Shown: piece after piece, positions 1 through 8,171 of the stretch
How the letters are laid out: every line of letters starts with the position of its first letter
Numbering within the stretch: position 1 is the first letter of the stretch
From: Leptospirillum ferrooxidans C2-3
Lineage (GTDB): Bacteria > Nitrospirota > Leptospirillia > Leptospirillales > Leptospirillaceae
Assembly (NCBI RefSeq): GCF_000284315.1
Contig: NC_017094.1
Span: 899,486-963,485, forward strand
Length of the DNA stretch: 64,000 nt
Direction of reading: 5' to 3'
The notes under the pieces: model-generated
What the model was told of the DNA's origin: nothing
What the model saw: the letters and a program-made list of their open reading frames with translations, nothing else
Database searches by the model: none
Program-made: the position numbers and the translations under genes

Positions 1-1553
1 ATATCGGCTATTCCGGAGATTGCTTCCGTTAACTGCCCCATGATTTCCGGGTTTTCAGGATTTCCAAAATTGAGGCAATCCGTCATTCCAAGCGGGATAG
101 CTCCCATGGCAGCCAAATCGGTAACCGCTTTGAGGACAGTTATTCCCGCTCCCCTATAGGCATCTTTCGAAAGTGTATGTGGAAGGCTGGATAAAGCTAT
201 TGCAACAGATGATTTTTGGGGAGACTTAAGGTTCATAACGGCCCCGTCATGTCCTGGACCCATGAGCGTTGCTCCACCAACAGCCTTGTCAAACTGCTGA
301 TGAATCCATGTCGTGTCACCACCGTTTGGATGCGAGATCATTTCCTTGAATGTTTCCAAGATGGCGTGGGATCCACTTTGAGCTTTGATATGATTTGGCA
401 TCACAATAGCGGGATTCGTGCTCGTTGGGCGATCATAGACAGGGGCTTTGTCTGTTAAAAGCTCAATGGGAATTTCTGCCAGGAGCTGGCCTTTCATTTT
501 AACGCGGAATAGTGGCTCGGTGATCGTTTCTCCGACGACACTGGCTGCCAATTGGTAGTTCCTGGCGATCTGGAGTATTGGTTCTACCTGTTCTGGTTGG
601 GCAAGAAATAACATCCTTTCCTGACTTTCAGAAAGGAGAATCTCCCATCCTTCCATCTTGGTTTCCCGAAGAGGAACCGAGGAAAGGTCCAATTCCATTC
701 CAAGTCCTCCACGTCCTGCCATCTCGGTCGAGGAGCTTGTCAGGCCGGCTGCGCCCATATCCTGAACGGCAACAGGAAGTCCTTCCTGAATGATTTTAAG
801 AGTCGCTTCGATCAAATTTTTTCCTACATAGGGATCTGCAACCTGAACCTGTGGTCTAAGGTCTCCATCTGACGAGTTAAAGCCTCGTGAAGCCATTGCT
901 GCTCCAGATACTCCGTCCCGTCCGGTTCTGTTTCCCATATAAATGGCAATAAGGCCTGCCTTTGGCGCTTTAGCTGACATAACACTATTGACGTTAACAA
1001 CGCCAAGGGCAAAAACATTGACGAGAATATTATTCAAATATCGATCATCGAACCACACTTCACCTGCAACAGTAGGAATTCCTACTGGATTTCCGTAGCC
1101 TGCAATCCCTGCTACGACACGTCTGAACAATGTTCTGTGGCGGGGATGGCGTAATGATCCAAAGACCAAGCTGTTTGCCAAAGCGATTGGGCGGGCTCCC
1201 ATTGCAAAAATATCCCGGAGAATTCCTCCAACACCTGTGGCAGCCCCCTGAAATGGCTCCAGAAAGCTTGGGTGGTTATGACTTTCCATTTTAAAGGCAA
1301 TCCCGATCCCCTCACCAATATGGATGATTCCAGCATTTTCGCCTGGGCCTGAGACTACTCGTGAGCTATGGGCAGACTGAAATCTTCTGAGATGCTTTCT
1401 TGAAGACTTATAACTGCAGTGCTCACTCCACATGGCAGAAAATATCGCTTCTTCTGTCAGGTTTGGGTCTCTTCCCAGAAGGGAAAAAATGGCTGCCATT
1501 TCGTGTGATGGAATTCGAAATCGGGATTCTCTATTGTCTGCTGTCAATGTCAT
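1..1553 (-). CDS. purL: Phosphoribosylformylglycinamidine synthase, large subunit PurL (3' end cut by window)
   Basis: PurL is the synthetase subunit of FGAM synthase, the ATP-dependent fourth step of purine synthesis, using ammonia delivered by PurQ in the cytoplasm. The minus-strand frame is open from an ATG at 1553 to the window edge, giving 517 complete codons of a family usually about 730-750 residues long. Family hallmarks are visible: WSEHCSYKSSR at residues 42-52, the KMESHNHPS motif at about 88-96, and later QDMGAAGLTSS and LLSESQERM. It lies 43 bases downstream of purQ on the same strand, so the two are probably co-transcribed. The C-terminal half lies outside the window. Identification is secure from motifs. 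Confidence 0.96.
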   Translation of the reverse strand, partial: MTLTADNRESRFRIPSHEMAAIFSLLGRDPNLTEEAIFSAMWSEHCSYKSSRKHLRRFQSAHSSRVVSGPGENAGIIHIGEGIGIAFKMESHNHPSFLEPFQGAATGVGGILRDIFAMGARPIALANSLVFGSLRHPRHRTLFRRVVAGIAGYGNPVGIPTVAGEVWFDDRYLNNILVNVFALGVVNVNSVMSAKAPKAGLIAIYMGNRTGRDGVSGAAMASRGFNSSDGDLRPQVQVADPYVGKNLIEATLKIIQEGLPVAVQDMGAAGLTSSSTEMAGRGGLGMELDLSSVPLRETKMEGWEILLSESQERMLFLAQPEQVEPILQIARNYQLAASVVGETITEPLFRVKMKGQLLAEIPIELLTDKAPVYDRPTSTNPAIVMPNHIKAQSGSHAILETFKEMISHPNGGDTTWIHQQFDKAVGGATLMGPGHDGAVMNLKSPQKSSVAIALSSLPHTLSKDAYRGAGITVLKAVTDLAAMGAIPLGMTDCLNFGNPENPEIMGQLTEAISGIAD

Positions 1554-1596
1554 GATTTTTCCGGGAATATGCCTTGAGTAAGGCGGGTTATGGTGC

Positions 1597-2367
1597 TCAC
1601 CGGAGTTTGATTGGTCCATCCGGTACAGATGATTTCAGAAGGCTGCTTAGAAGTGAGGTAAAGATTGTCAATCCTTCGGTACTTCCCGTTTCGTCAGAGG
1701 ACCTTCTTTCGGGGTGAGGCATCATTCCAAGAATATTTCCTTCGAGATTTGAAATGGCTGCAATATCATGTAGTGCACCATTGGGATTTTTTTGATACCT
1801 CATGACAACCTGAGCATTCTCTTCCAGTAATGCCAAATCTTTTTCGTTAAGGTAGTATCTGCCTTCTTGATGGGCTATAGGCAGATTCAACCTGCTTCCT
1901 GGGGAGAAAAGAGAGGTAAATGGTGTTTTTGTTTGTTCAACAATCAACGGAGTATCAGCGCAGATAAATTTTCTGCTGCTGTTTTCGAGGAGGATTCCTG
2001 GCAAGAGACCGGCTTCGGCAAGAATCTGGAAACCATTACAGATTCCCAAGACAGCCCCTCCCCCTAGGGCAAAGTCCCTAAGAGCCTTCATGACTGGAGT
2101 CCTTGCCGCGATCGCACCAGTTCTCAGGTAATCCCCATAGGAGAAACCACCCGGTACAATAACTGCATCGTAAGGTTCCAACGATTGGGCCATATGCCCA
2201 ACAATCTCGGGGAGTAGACCTGAGACCCTCGACACCGCTTCAAATGTATCCATCTCACAGTTGGTTCCCGGAAAACGGAGAATTGCAACTTTGAAAGATG
2301 CTGTGCAAGTGTCGGATGATAGTATTTTTTGGGAGTGTGTATTCACGCATTCTATTCTAGTCGTCAA
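1597..2367 (-). CDS. purQ: Phosphoribosylformylglycinamidine synthase, glutaminase subunit PurQ
   Basis: PurQ is the class I glutamine amidotransferase that hydrolyses glutamine and passes ammonia to PurL. The protein has the family N-terminus (VAILRFPGTNCEMD), the nucleophile Cys at about residue 110 in LGICNGFQ, and the His/Glu pair in MPHPERR near residue 218. Length from the TTG at 2367 is 256 residues, slightly long because of about 25 extra N-terminal residues. The TTG is preceded by GGAAG six bases away. A GTG at 2346 is in frame but has no clear ribosome site, so I kept the TTG. No purS gene is recognisable just upstream, although PurS normally accompanies this short PurL/PurQ type. 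Confidence 0.95.
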   Translation of the reverse strand: MTTRIECVNTHSQKILSSDTCTASFKVAILRFPGTNCEMDTFEAVSRVSGLLPEIVGHMAQSLEPYDAVIVPGGFSYGDYLRTGAIAARTPVMKALRDFALGGGAVLGICNGFQILAEAGLLPGILLENSSRKFICADTPLIVEQTKTPFTSLFSPGSRLNLPIAHQEGRYYLNEKDLALLEENAQVVMRYQKNPNGALHDIAAISNLEGNILGMMPHPERRSSDETGSTEGLTIFTSLLSSLLKSSVPDGPIKLR

Positions 2368-2808
2368 AGTGGACTTCCGTCAAACAGCAAAAATGACTTG
2401 ATTGATTTTGATCGATTCTGAGGGACTGTCAATGGTGACAATTATCATGATGAAAAGAGTCATGAGCATTTGCAGGAATTCTTTTGAGGTTAATCGGCGA
2501 TGAGGATACTTTGTTTGATCAATGATAGAATGGAAATGTTTGGATGAAAACTCGTTTTATAATATCAACATTAAAGGTAGTAGAGAGATTTTCATCAAAC
2601 CTTCTCGAGCTCTTGATCTTTAGAATGATCTGATATTTTGGAAGCTCTCAGAGTTGCCATGGGCAAAGTTGGAGCATTTTTCTAAAATGGAGATATTCCA
2701 TAAGTGACTGTTGTTAGAGGATGGATACTTCGAAGATTGAATCTGACATGCTTTATTGCCATGCCTTTTTATCCTGAATTTCTTTGATAGATTTCCAGAG
2801 GAGATTTT
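2368..2808. other. Intergenic region between purQ and the HD-GYP gene
   Basis: This is a 441-base AT-rich stretch between two divergent genes. A perfect TATAAT at 2558-2563 could be a -10 element for the plus-strand gene, but no good -35 lies at the right distance. The last bases carry the ribosome site AGAGGAGA for the gene at 2809. A minus-strand reading frame that reaches into the next gene looks like chance. I see no RNA gene. Confidence 0.5.
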
Positions 2809-4065
2809 ATGAAGAAATCCATCCCTATTGATAGCTTGAAGGTCGGAATGTTTGTCTGTGATCTGGATCGAAAATGGTGGCAGACAGATTTCCTTGTGCA
2901 TCAGTTTCTGATCAAGTCCCAAGGTGATATAGAAAAGCTAAAAGGAGCAGGTGTTCAGGTGGTGGTGGTGGACTTGGCTCGTTCAGAGGTTTCTGTTCCG
3001 GATTTACATGCAGAGATTCATGAAAAAGAAAATGTTCTGAAAAAAATGGATGAAGATCCAAAGTCTTCCTTTTTTTTACCGGAATCTCATTCTCTTCCTT
3101 CTATTCAGGATCTTAAGAGTTTTAAGGATCTGAAGGAGCGAACGGAAAACCTGCTTCAGGATGGGTTCAAAAATGCCCGTTTTGGAAAAGAAATACCCGT
3201 TGCCCCTTTTAGAGAGAAGATTGAGAACATGATTGACCTGATATCAAATAACCCTTCCCTGATTACTTTTCTGATGGAAATGGAAGAGTCTGATGATGAA
3301 ACTTATCGACATTCTATCAACACGATGATTCTTGCTTTGGGTCTCGCTATCCGGAAAGGAATCCAGACCTGTGACCTTAAAGCATGGGGACTCGCAGCAT
3401 TATTTCATGATATTGGTAAAACAGGAATTCCTCTTCCGATCCTAAAAAAGACCGGTCCACTAAATCAGTCGGATTGGAAAATCATTCGGGAACATCCTGA
3501 AATTGGGTATCGAATTTTGAAGAACCATCCCGATAAAGATGTTTCAGGTCTTTGTGCGACTGTTGCTTATGAGCATCATGAAAGAAAAAATGGTTCGGGG
3601 TATCCGCGAGGGATGTCTCTTGATAAGCTTAATCCTGTAACTAGATCGCTAATTGCATTGGACATGTATGAGGCATTGACTGCCAATCGTATTTATAGAA
3701 TAGGGTACTCTCCTGCAAAAACGCTGGAAATTCTCCTGAAATCCGCTGAGGACAAGATTGATCCATCAGCAGTATCGGATCTGATTAAAATGGTAGGGGT
3801 TTATCCGACAGGATCCCTCATTGAGACCATTCGGGGGGAAATCGTCTTGGTAGGAGGATACACGGATCCGACAAGAACAATCTCGGAAGAGGTTGTTCTT
3901 TATGTTTTGAAAGACTTGAACGGTGAATGGCTCTTGCGGCCAGTTCGCCGTGTAAAATCGAGCCTTGGACCGAAAGAGGTGAAGCGTACCCTTCATCCGA
4001 GGGAGATGGGGTTATCGGAAAAAGATATTGTCCGTCTGATTTATCCTGTTTCACGGGAAAGGTAG
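2809..4065 (+). CDS. HD-GYP domain protein, probable cyclic-di-GMP phosphodiesterase
   Basis: The protein has 418 residues. The N-terminal ~60 residues resemble the DUF3391 module often found before HD-GYP domains (IDSLKVGMFVCDLDRKW). The catalytic domain covers about residues 145-350, with the metal-binding HD pair at 200-201 in LFHDIGKTGIP and the diagnostic HHERKNGSGYP at 256-266. HD-GYP proteins hydrolyse c-di-GMP and control biofilm or motility. No receiver domain and no membrane segment are visible, so it is probably cytoplasmic and uses its N-terminal module for sensing. AGAGGAGA precedes the ATG. It stands alone: the purine genes are divergent, and the next gene has its own promoter and operator. 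Confidence 0.9.
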   Translation: MKKSIPIDSLKVGMFVCDLDRKWWQTDFLVHQFLIKSQGDIEKLKGAGVQVVVVDLARSEVSVPDLHAEIHEKENVLKKMDEDPKSSFFLPESHSLPSIQDLKSFKDLKERTENLLQDGFKNARFGKEIPVAPFREKIENMIDLISNNPSLITFLMEMEESDDETYRHSINTMILALGLAIRKGIQTCDLKAWGLAALFHDIGKTGIPLPILKKTGPLNQSDWKIIREHPEIGYRILKNHPDKDVSGLCATVAYEHHERKNGSGYPRGMSLDKLNPVTRSLIALDMYEALTANRIYRIGYSPAKTLEILLKSAEDKIDPSAVSDLIKMVGVYPTGSLIETIRGEIVLVGGYTDPTRTISEEVVLYVLKDLNGEWLLRPVRRVKSSLGPKEVKRTLHPREMGLSEKDIVRLIYPVSRER

Positions 4066-4118
4066 CGATACCGCCAATTGGATGGTTTCGAAAGGGGATC
4101 TTCCTCCGACGAATCGGT

Positions 4119-4147
4119 TTGACATGGTGGAAAAAGTGTTTTAGTTT
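4119..4147 (+). promoter_or_regulatory. Candidate sigma-70 promoter of the RND export operon
   Basis: A perfect TTGACA (-35) lies at 4119-4124. After a 17-base spacer comes TAGTTT at 4142-4147, a weak -10. The TetR-type palindrome begins four bases later, where a bound repressor would block initiation. The first gene starts at 4200. The promoter is predicted from sequence only. Confidence 0.5.
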
Positions 4148-4150
4148 CTT

Positions 4151-4172
4151 AAGAACTGACTAGTCAGTTCTT
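4151..4172. promoter_or_regulatory. 22-bp perfect palindrome, probable TetR-family operator
   Basis: The two 11-base arms (AAGAACTGACT and its complement) form an uninterrupted perfect palindrome centred on CTAG. It sits directly downstream of a predicted promoter and 28 bases before the first gene of an operon whose second gene encodes a TetR-family regulator. Core sequences like ACTGACTAGTCAGT are typical of operators of TetR regulators that control efflux operons. Autorepression of the whole operon is the simplest reading. Confidence 0.75.
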
Positions 4173-4199
4173 GTTTGTCTTTTATTTAAGGGGATCGGA

Positions 4200-4949
4200 T
4201 TGAAAATGGCAGTTTTTTTACTCCTGAGGACAAGGTTCTTGTCCAGATCCATTATGACAATCTTGTCGATCATACTCCTTTTAGGTGTCTCCAATATTCC
4301 GGTGAATGCTGCCCCAACCTCTGCTCCCGTCACAGAGACACCATCTGCTCCAACGTCAGGATCTTCGACAAAAGCCCCTAGTGCCGCTGAGAACTGGAAT
4401 GCTCTAGATGAAGCCAGTTTTGATGAAAACTATGGTCATTTTGGTCTCTCTCTGGCCTTCCTGTTTAATATTGCCCAGACTCCATCCTCGCATCTTTTTT
4501 ATGAGAACGGTTTTGGTGGAATAGGGGAGATTTCCTATGGCATCTTGACTGGACTCAGGGTCATTGCGGGAGGCGGTTATGTCCTGAATTCTCCCCACTT
4601 TTCACCTCCTCTGAAGGGAGTTGGGAATAATGCGGACGCATCCTATGAACAAGGTTATGTTGGTAGTCGTCTGGCAATGAACCCCTTTTTTCCCTCCTTT
4701 TTCATTCATCAGCCATGGATTCCCTATATCAGAAGTGATGTTGGTGGGGTGAGTGCTGGAGTATCCGATGCTGGAGCTCTCTCCGGTCACCAAGATGGGG
4801 TCATGGCTGATCTTGGTCTCGGAATAGAAGGTCGGGCACCTGAATACCCCATCGGGTTTTTTGTGGAAGTTCGTTCCCAATGGTTTTTCCTGGGTCCTCA
4901 GACAGAGACTGTCATCCCTATTCTTGTGGGATCAACCTTTTATTTTTAG
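4200..4949 (+). CDS. Exported outer-membrane beta-barrel-like protein (paralogue of the 14594 gene)
   Basis: The 249-residue protein starts with a hydrophobic signal region followed by a low-complexity Ala/Pro/Ser/Thr stretch to about residue 65. The rest is Gly- and aromatic-rich, alternates polar and hydrophobic residues, and ends in aromatic FYF, all as in outer-membrane barrels. The C-terminal third matches the product at 14594 (PYIRSDVGGVSAG against PYLRFDVGGVDLA, then GALSGH against GGLSGH), so they are paralogues. The start is TTG at 4200 with AAGGGG six bases upstream; ATG at 4206 is an alternative. It is first in the operon behind the operator and has no assigned family. A role at the outer membrane in export is inferred from context. 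Confidence 0.75.
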   Translation: MKMAVFLLLRTRFLSRSIMTILSIILLLGVSNIPVNAAPTSAPVTETPSAPTSGSSTKAPSAAENWNALDEASFDENYGHFGLSLAFLFNIAQTPSSHLFYENGFGGIGEISYGILTGLRVIAGGGYVLNSPHFSPPLKGVGNNADASYEQGYVGSRLAMNPFFPSFFIHQPWIPYIRSDVGGVSAGVSDAGALSGHQDGVMADLGLGIEGRAPEYPIGFFVEVRSQWFFLGPQTETVIPILVGSTFYF

Positions 4950-4958
4950 GGGGGACAG

Positions 4959-5618
4959 ATGGTTGTTCAGGACAAGAAGTTAAATGAAATTGCCACCAGA
5001 GAGATTGCTTTTCAAATGGAGAAAGACCGCATTATTGACCAGGCGGCAAATTTGTTTGCCCAAAGGCGATATGATCAGGTAACGCTGGATGAACTAACGC
5101 AAATTCTGGGAATCGGGAAGGGGACTCTTTATCGTTATTTTACAAATAAGGAACAGCTGTATGCCGAGATCCTTGACATCGGACATCAGAAATTAATGGA
5201 GATTCTGAATGGAGTCAAAGATAGGGAAGATATGAATCCGCTTGAAAAGCTCTACGAGATGTCTTTTTCCATGGCTCACTTCATACGGTTGCATCTTGAC
5301 ATTTATAAGGTAATGGCAATTGAAGAGCCTAAAGAGCGTCAATGTTCAACAGAAAAGGTTCAACAATATCGAAAAGAGCGGATCCAAATGATCTCGGATG
5401 TTGTGCAGGAAGGACGTTTGCTGAATTATTTTCGGCAGGATATAGATATCACACTGTTTTCCCAAAGTCTGATGGGCTCCCTTTGGGTTGAGGCCATTTT
5501 TCCTTTGGGAGCTGTAGAAAAAGACGGTCGGCTGATATTGAGAATTGAAGAGATTATTTTTATGTTTCTGAAAGGCGTAGGGACGAATCAGAATTTTTTT
5601 AAAGGTCGGATGATATGA
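4959..5618 (+). CDS. TetR/AcrR-family transcriptional repressor
   Basis: The 219-residue protein has a typical TetR DNA-binding domain at about residues 25-75, including LFAQRRYDQVTLDEL and the recognition-helix region GIGKGTLYRYFTNKEQLY. The remainder is the helical ligand-binding domain. Such proteins repress efflux genes until a drug or metabolite binds. It begins nine bases after the preceding gene with AGGGGGG upstream, and its stop overlaps the ATG of the TolC gene (ATGA). It is therefore inside the operon it most likely controls through the palindrome at 4151-4172. The ligand cannot be told from sequence. Confidence 0.93.
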   Translation: MVVQDKKLNEIATREIAFQMEKDRIIDQAANLFAQRRYDQVTLDELTQILGIGKGTLYRYFTNKEQLYAEILDIGHQKLMEILNGVKDREDMNPLEKLYEMSFSMAHFIRLHLDIYKVMAIEEPKERQCSTEKVQQYRKERIQMISDVVQEGRLLNYFRQDIDITLFSQSLMGSLWVEAIFPLGAVEKDGRLILRIEEIIFMFLKGVGTNQNFFKGRMI

Positions 5619-7057
5619 TACGTTTATCCCCATTTCCCCTTAAAGTCCTTTTGATGTTGCTGTTCTCTTTTTGTGTTTGTTTTAAGATCATATGCTTGCC
5701 TAAAGAGCTTCATGCGGCTGAACTTCCTTCCCCCGGTGAAGGGGGGGCGGTAACGATTCCAAGCCAGCTGACTCTCCAGGATGCTATGGAAATTACTCTT
5801 CGCTCCCATCCTCAATATCGGCAGGCGATTCACACTTATCAGGCAAACAAGGAGATTATCGGCCAGGCTCTTTCCAATTATCTGCCGCATGTATCTGCTG
5901 GAGCCGGTTATACGTACGAAACGGGAAACTTTGTCATTTCTCCGGGCTTTCCTCCATCATTGTATTCGATCATTCAGCCTCCAAATAATACCGGTTACAA
6001 TTATTATCAAGCCCAGATTAATGTCTCGGAGACTCTTTTCACATTCGGACAACGAGTCACTCAGGTTCGTCAAGCGCGTTTTAATGCAAAATCTTCAGCT
6101 GATCAGGCGAGATGGACTCTCTATACTCTCTTGTCAAATGTTGAAATAGCTTATGATACCCTTGCAGAAGATGTTCTTCTCGTTGATGCCGCTCAAAAGA
6201 CACTGAAGGATTATGAAGAGCAGGAGCAGGTTGCCGAAGGGGAAAATCAGGTTGGAACCGCTTCCAAATTTGATGTTCTAAATGCTCAAGTGAATCGTTC
6301 GAATGCCCAGCTGAATCTGATCACAGCAAAAAATAATGTCAAAATCGCCAGAGTGGGACTTTTAAACGCAATGGGAGTCTCTTATGGTGGAGAGTTTCAT
6401 GTCATTCCATCCCTCGAATTTGATCTGATGAATGATGATTTGGATAAGCTTCTTATGAAGGCTATCAAGCATAGGCCAGATTTTATTTCGGCAAAGGATT
6501 CCGTAAACGCTAGTTGGCAAAATGAACTTTATTATAAAAGTACCTACCTCCCTTCGATCGGGGCAACCGGCGGGTATTCTTATGCAAGCATGTTTTTGCC
6601 GATGACCTATAACTGGTTTATGGGGGCGACGATCTCAGTTCCCATTTTTTCTGGCTTTCTGACCGTTCACCAAGTTGCACAGGCACAGAAGACGATGGCT
6701 GCATCACAGGATGCACTTGAATCGCTTCGCCAAAATGTCATCATGCAGGTCAAGCAGGACTTTTTTAACCTTAAGACTTCCGTTGAAAGAATCGATACAG
6801 TCAAAACTCTTTTGGAGCAGGCAAAAGAAAGTCTTCGCCTGGCGGAGGGGCAGTATCGGGTTGGTGTTGGTTCGGCTGTTGCTGTTACCCAGGCAGAGGC
6901 TGATCTTGCTTCAGCTCGAGCCCAGTTTGTCCAGTCTGTTTATGGGTATAAAATCGCCCGAGCAAATTTGATAAGGGACATCGGGATGGATCCACTTGCC
7001 CGCGTTGAGAATGGGAAACATGTCAACACTAAAAAAGAGGTTGTACTTCATGAATAA
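5615..7057 (+). CDS. TolC-family outer-membrane efflux protein
   Basis: The 480-residue protein has a signal peptide (hydrophobic to about residue 30) and then the duplicated helical/barrel pattern of the outer membrane efflux protein family. Examples are LTLQDAMEITLRSHPQ near residue 50, SETLFTFGQR, and LAEGQYRVGVGSAVAVTQAEADL in the C-terminal repeat. TolC proteins form the trimeric outer-membrane duct of tripartite pumps. Here it would serve the adaptor and RND pump encoded next. Its ATG overlaps the regulator stop by four bases. It is clearly related to the TolC protein at 13185 (shared TGNF, YYQAQ/FYQAQ and SETLF segments), consistent with a duplicated module. Confidence 0.94.
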   Translation: MIRLSPFPLKVLLMLLFSFCVCFKIICLPKELHAAELPSPGEGGAVTIPSQLTLQDAMEITLRSHPQYRQAIHTYQANKEIIGQALSNYLPHVSAGAGYTYETGNFVISPGFPPSLYSIIQPPNNTGYNYYQAQINVSETLFTFGQRVTQVRQARFNAKSSADQARWTLYTLLSNVEIAYDTLAEDVLLVDAAQKTLKDYEEQEQVAEGENQVGTASKFDVLNAQVNRSNAQLNLITAKNNVKIARVGLLNAMGVSYGGEFHVIPSLEFDLMNDDLDKLLMKAIKHRPDFISAKDSVNASWQNELYYKSTYLPSIGATGGYSYASMFLPMTYNWFMGATISVPIFSGFLTVHQVAQAQKTMAASQDALESLRQNVIMQVKQDFFNLKTSVERIDTVKTLLEQAKESLRLAEGQYRVGVGSAVAVTQAEADLASARAQFVQSVYGYKIARANLIRDIGMDPLARVENGKHVNTKKEVVLHE

Positions 7058-8168
7058 GACTGGAAAAAGGATAATGATTGCGGTTCTGGCGGGACTTCTC
7101 CTCGTGATCGGCTACCGATTCCTGCACCATACTGGCCATCAGAATGTCGTCACGAAAATGGGCCCCTCATCAGCTCGTGTATATGTATCCCATCCAGTTT
7201 TTGCACCGATTTCCCAATCCATTACCCTGACCGCTGATATTCAGCCCATTAATCAAGCCGCAATCTATTCACAGGTTAGTGGTTACCTGGATTCGATTTC
7301 AGTAAGAAGGGGATATCACGTTAAAAAAGGCCAAGTTCTGGCAAAAATTAACGATACAACCTATAGGGCACAGCTGCAGCAAGCTCAGGCAACCATGGAC
7401 TATACTTGCACAAACGCAGAGCGTTACAAGAAACTTGTTGCCAAAAATCTTGTGTCGCTTGATTCTTACGACTTGGCCAAGGAGCAGTGTGAACAATCCA
7501 AGGCTGCTGTTACTTATGCAAAAAAAAATCTGGCTTACACTGAAATAACGGCTCCTTTTAGTGGGTATATCTTCAACCGAATGGTTGACAAGGGTGCCAC
7601 TATCCCTGCAACCACTGGGGCAATTGCATCAGGCCAATCACCACTCTTTACGATCGTTGACGTCCACATTGTCAAAATTGTGATCAGTGTTCCAGAAAGT
7701 CAGGTCCGATTCCTTCATGTAGGACTCCCTCTGCAGGTGATGGTGGATGCTTATCCGGGAAAAGTTTTTCCGGGGAAAATCACAAGAATGAATCCGGCTC
7801 TGGATATCCAGACCCGAACGCTTGCTGTTGAAATTGATATGGACAATTTTTCCAGTCTTCTGAAGCCAGGAATGTTTGCGAGGGCGGTTCTCCTTTTACG
7901 GACAATACCACATGCATTGGTTGTTCCAAATGAGGCGCTGCTCAACCGGAACGGGAAGTATTACGTTTACAGTGTCGTGGGAGGTATTGCCCATCGAGTC
8001 AAAGTCAAGCTTGGTATTCGGGGAAAGAGACATGTTCAGGTCCTTTCCGGTATTTCACCAGAAGATGATGTTGTTGTTTTGGGACAACAACATCTGGCAG
8101 AGGGTGAGAAAGTAGATGCCAAGACCTATATAGTAGACTCTTTGTCTGATACTCACAGAAAGTCCTAA
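7050..8168 (+). CDS. RND efflux periplasmic adaptor (membrane fusion protein)
   Basis: The 372-residue protein has an N-terminal membrane anchor (IMIAVLAGLLLVIGYRF). It then shows the adaptor layout: a lipoyl-like half-motif (IYSQVSGYLDSISVRRG, KKGQVLAKIND), a short helical hairpin, the second lipoyl half (YTEITAPFSGYI), and a beta-barrel domain ending near VVPNEALL. These proteins join the inner-membrane pump to the TolC duct. I chose the ATG at 7050, preceded by AAGAGG nine bases away. An upstream in-frame start at 6996 would add residues inside the TolC gene and no signal. It overlaps the TolC stop by eight bases, and the RND gene follows after three bases. Confidence 0.95.
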   Translation: MNKTGKRIMIAVLAGLLLVIGYRFLHHTGHQNVVTKMGPSSARVYVSHPVFAPISQSITLTADIQPINQAAIYSQVSGYLDSISVRRGYHVKKGQVLAKINDTTYRAQLQQAQATMDYTCTNAERYKKLVAKNLVSLDSYDLAKEQCEQSKAAVTYAKKNLAYTEITAPFSGYIFNRMVDKGATIPATTGAIASGQSPLFTIVDVHIVKIVISVPESQVRFLHVGLPLQVMVDAYPGKVFPGKITRMNPALDIQTRTLAVEIDMDNFSSLLKPGMFARAVLLLRTIPHALVVPNEALLNRNGKYYVYSVVGGIAHRVKVKLGIRGKRHVQVLSGISPEDDVVVLGQQHLAEGEKVDAKTYIVDSLSDTHRKS

Positions 8169-8171
8169 GAA

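Noticed and set aside
2620-2922. 100-residue minus-strand frame upstream of and into the HD-GYP gene
   Set aside because: It overlaps the well-supported HD-GYP start, has no ribosome site and no recognisable domain; not PurS.
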